Shown here: positions 63,898 to 64,000 of the stretch, piece after piece | How the letters are laid out: each line of letters begins with the position of its first letter | How positions within the stretch are numbered: position 1 is the stretch's first letter | NCBI GenBank assembly: GCA_040776905.1 | Contig: JAXGZQ010000001.1 | Span: forward strand, 186,001 to 250,000 | DNA length: 64,000 nt | Direction of reading: 5' to 3' | From: SLHU01 sp009929975 | GTDB lineage: Bacteria; Bacillota; Clostridia; Saccharofermentanales; UBA5734 | The notes under the pieces: model-generated | Database searches by the model: none | Told to the model about the DNA's origin: nothing | The model's input: only the letters and a program-made list of their open reading frames with translations | Made by a program: the position numbers and the translations under genes

Positions 63898-63926
63898 AGT
63901 ATAGCGCTTGTCACGTATCTGTGCAA
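63898..63926 (-). promoter_or_regulatory. Promoter of the infB operon
   Basis: A minus-strand -35 TTGCAC (63921-63926) and -10 TATACT (63898-63903), spacing 17 nt, in the 83-nt gap before infB. In many Firmicutes infB is transcribed from nusA; here it can also start locally. Confidence 0.7.
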
Positions 63927-63944
63927 ACAATCCACTGCACATCC

Positions 63945-64000
63945 TCACACATGATCCTTTGCTGCCAGTTCGATGACACGGGCCGCCATCTGCTGATCCA
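63945..64000 (-). CDS. 3' end of an unidentified gene upstream of infB
   Basis: The last 17 codons of a minus-strand frame entering from the right edge, ending VIELAAKDHV and TGA at 63945-63947. Too short to identify. By usual order (nusA-ylxR-ylxQ-infB) a YlxQ/L7Ae-like or YlxR product would be expected, but that is only inference. Confidence 0.5.
   Translation of the reverse strand, partial: DQQMAARVIELAAKDHV

Noticed and set aside
1..64000. CRISPR arrays, insertion sequences, prophage, tRNA or rRNA genes
   Set aside because: I saw no regularly spaced repeats, no transposase or integrase motifs, and no RNA gene; the only tRNA-related element is the T-box at 16724-16961.

Overview
The window reads as one contiguous piece of a chromosome from a strictly fermentative, anaerobic member of the Firmicutes, most likely class Clostridia. 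The evidence is strong AGGAGG ribosome binding sites with many GTG and TTG starts, a Phe T-box leader in front of pheST, a glgC/glgD pair, a four-subunit 2-oxoacid:ferredoxin oxidoreductase, Na+-pump decarboxylase subunits, and a division/wall (dcw) cluster with a MurE carrying the meso-DAP motif DNPR. I cannot name the genus. Bases 1-64000 are almost entirely coding. I see no tRNA, rRNA, insertion sequence, prophage or CRISPR array. Two fragments run off the ends: a GH13 glycosidase at the left and a 17-residue tail of an unknown gene at the right.

Layout from left to right. (1) 1-5866, minus: glycogen operon glgC-glgD-glgA-GH13 glycosidase. (2) 5871-9341, minus: a P-loop ATPase gene followed by the ferredoxin, alpha, beta and gamma subunits of a ketoacid:ferredoxin oxidoreductase, closed by a clear terminator. 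(3) 9362-12427, plus: oadG-oadB (Na+ pump gamma and beta, no alpha) and a cofactor-independent phosphoglycerate mutase. (4) 12417-16996, minus: Phe T-box, pheS, pheT and a NagB-like protein with a degraded active site. (5) 17055-28809, minus: mutS2, pgsA, pfkA, dnaE with a phosphohexomutase, and uvrB, as several short transcripts whose promoters abut or overlap the preceding terminator. (6) 28874-30077, plus: ilvE, ending in a bidirectional terminator. (7) 30095-40263, minus: ftsZ-nrdR-response regulator-histidine kinase-S1C protease homologue-nth-recG-rsmD-coaD-coiled-coil gene. (8) 40307-52683, minus: mraZ-rsmH-ftsL-PBP-murE-murF-mraY-ftsW-murG-ftsQ-sbp. (9) 52742-63926, minus: infB-rbfA-nrnA-truB-ribF::M16-M16-lgt-rodA.

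Regions 7 to 9 amount to a growth superlocus: translation initiation and rRNA/tRNA maturation, lipoprotein and elongasome functions, peptidoglycan precursor synthesis, and the divisome with dNTP control. Many genes overlap by 1 to 29 nt, so translational coupling is likely. murD, murC, murB and ddl are absent from the dcw cluster.

The most unusual items are: an in-frame fusion of the FAD synthetase RibF to an M16 peptidase-like protein, next to an HxxEH-bearing M16 gene; a membrane-anchored HtrA/S1C homologue that has lost its catalytic His and Asp but keeps Ser; a NagB homologue with several catalytic positions replaced, downstream of pheST; a glycogen synthase with Gln in place of the conserved N-terminal Lys; a class B PBP with KTS instead of KTG; promoter -35 boxes placed inside the preceding terminator hairpins; and a pgsA promoter that predicts a nearly leaderless mRNA. 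All functions are read from motifs and gene order. No database search was possible.
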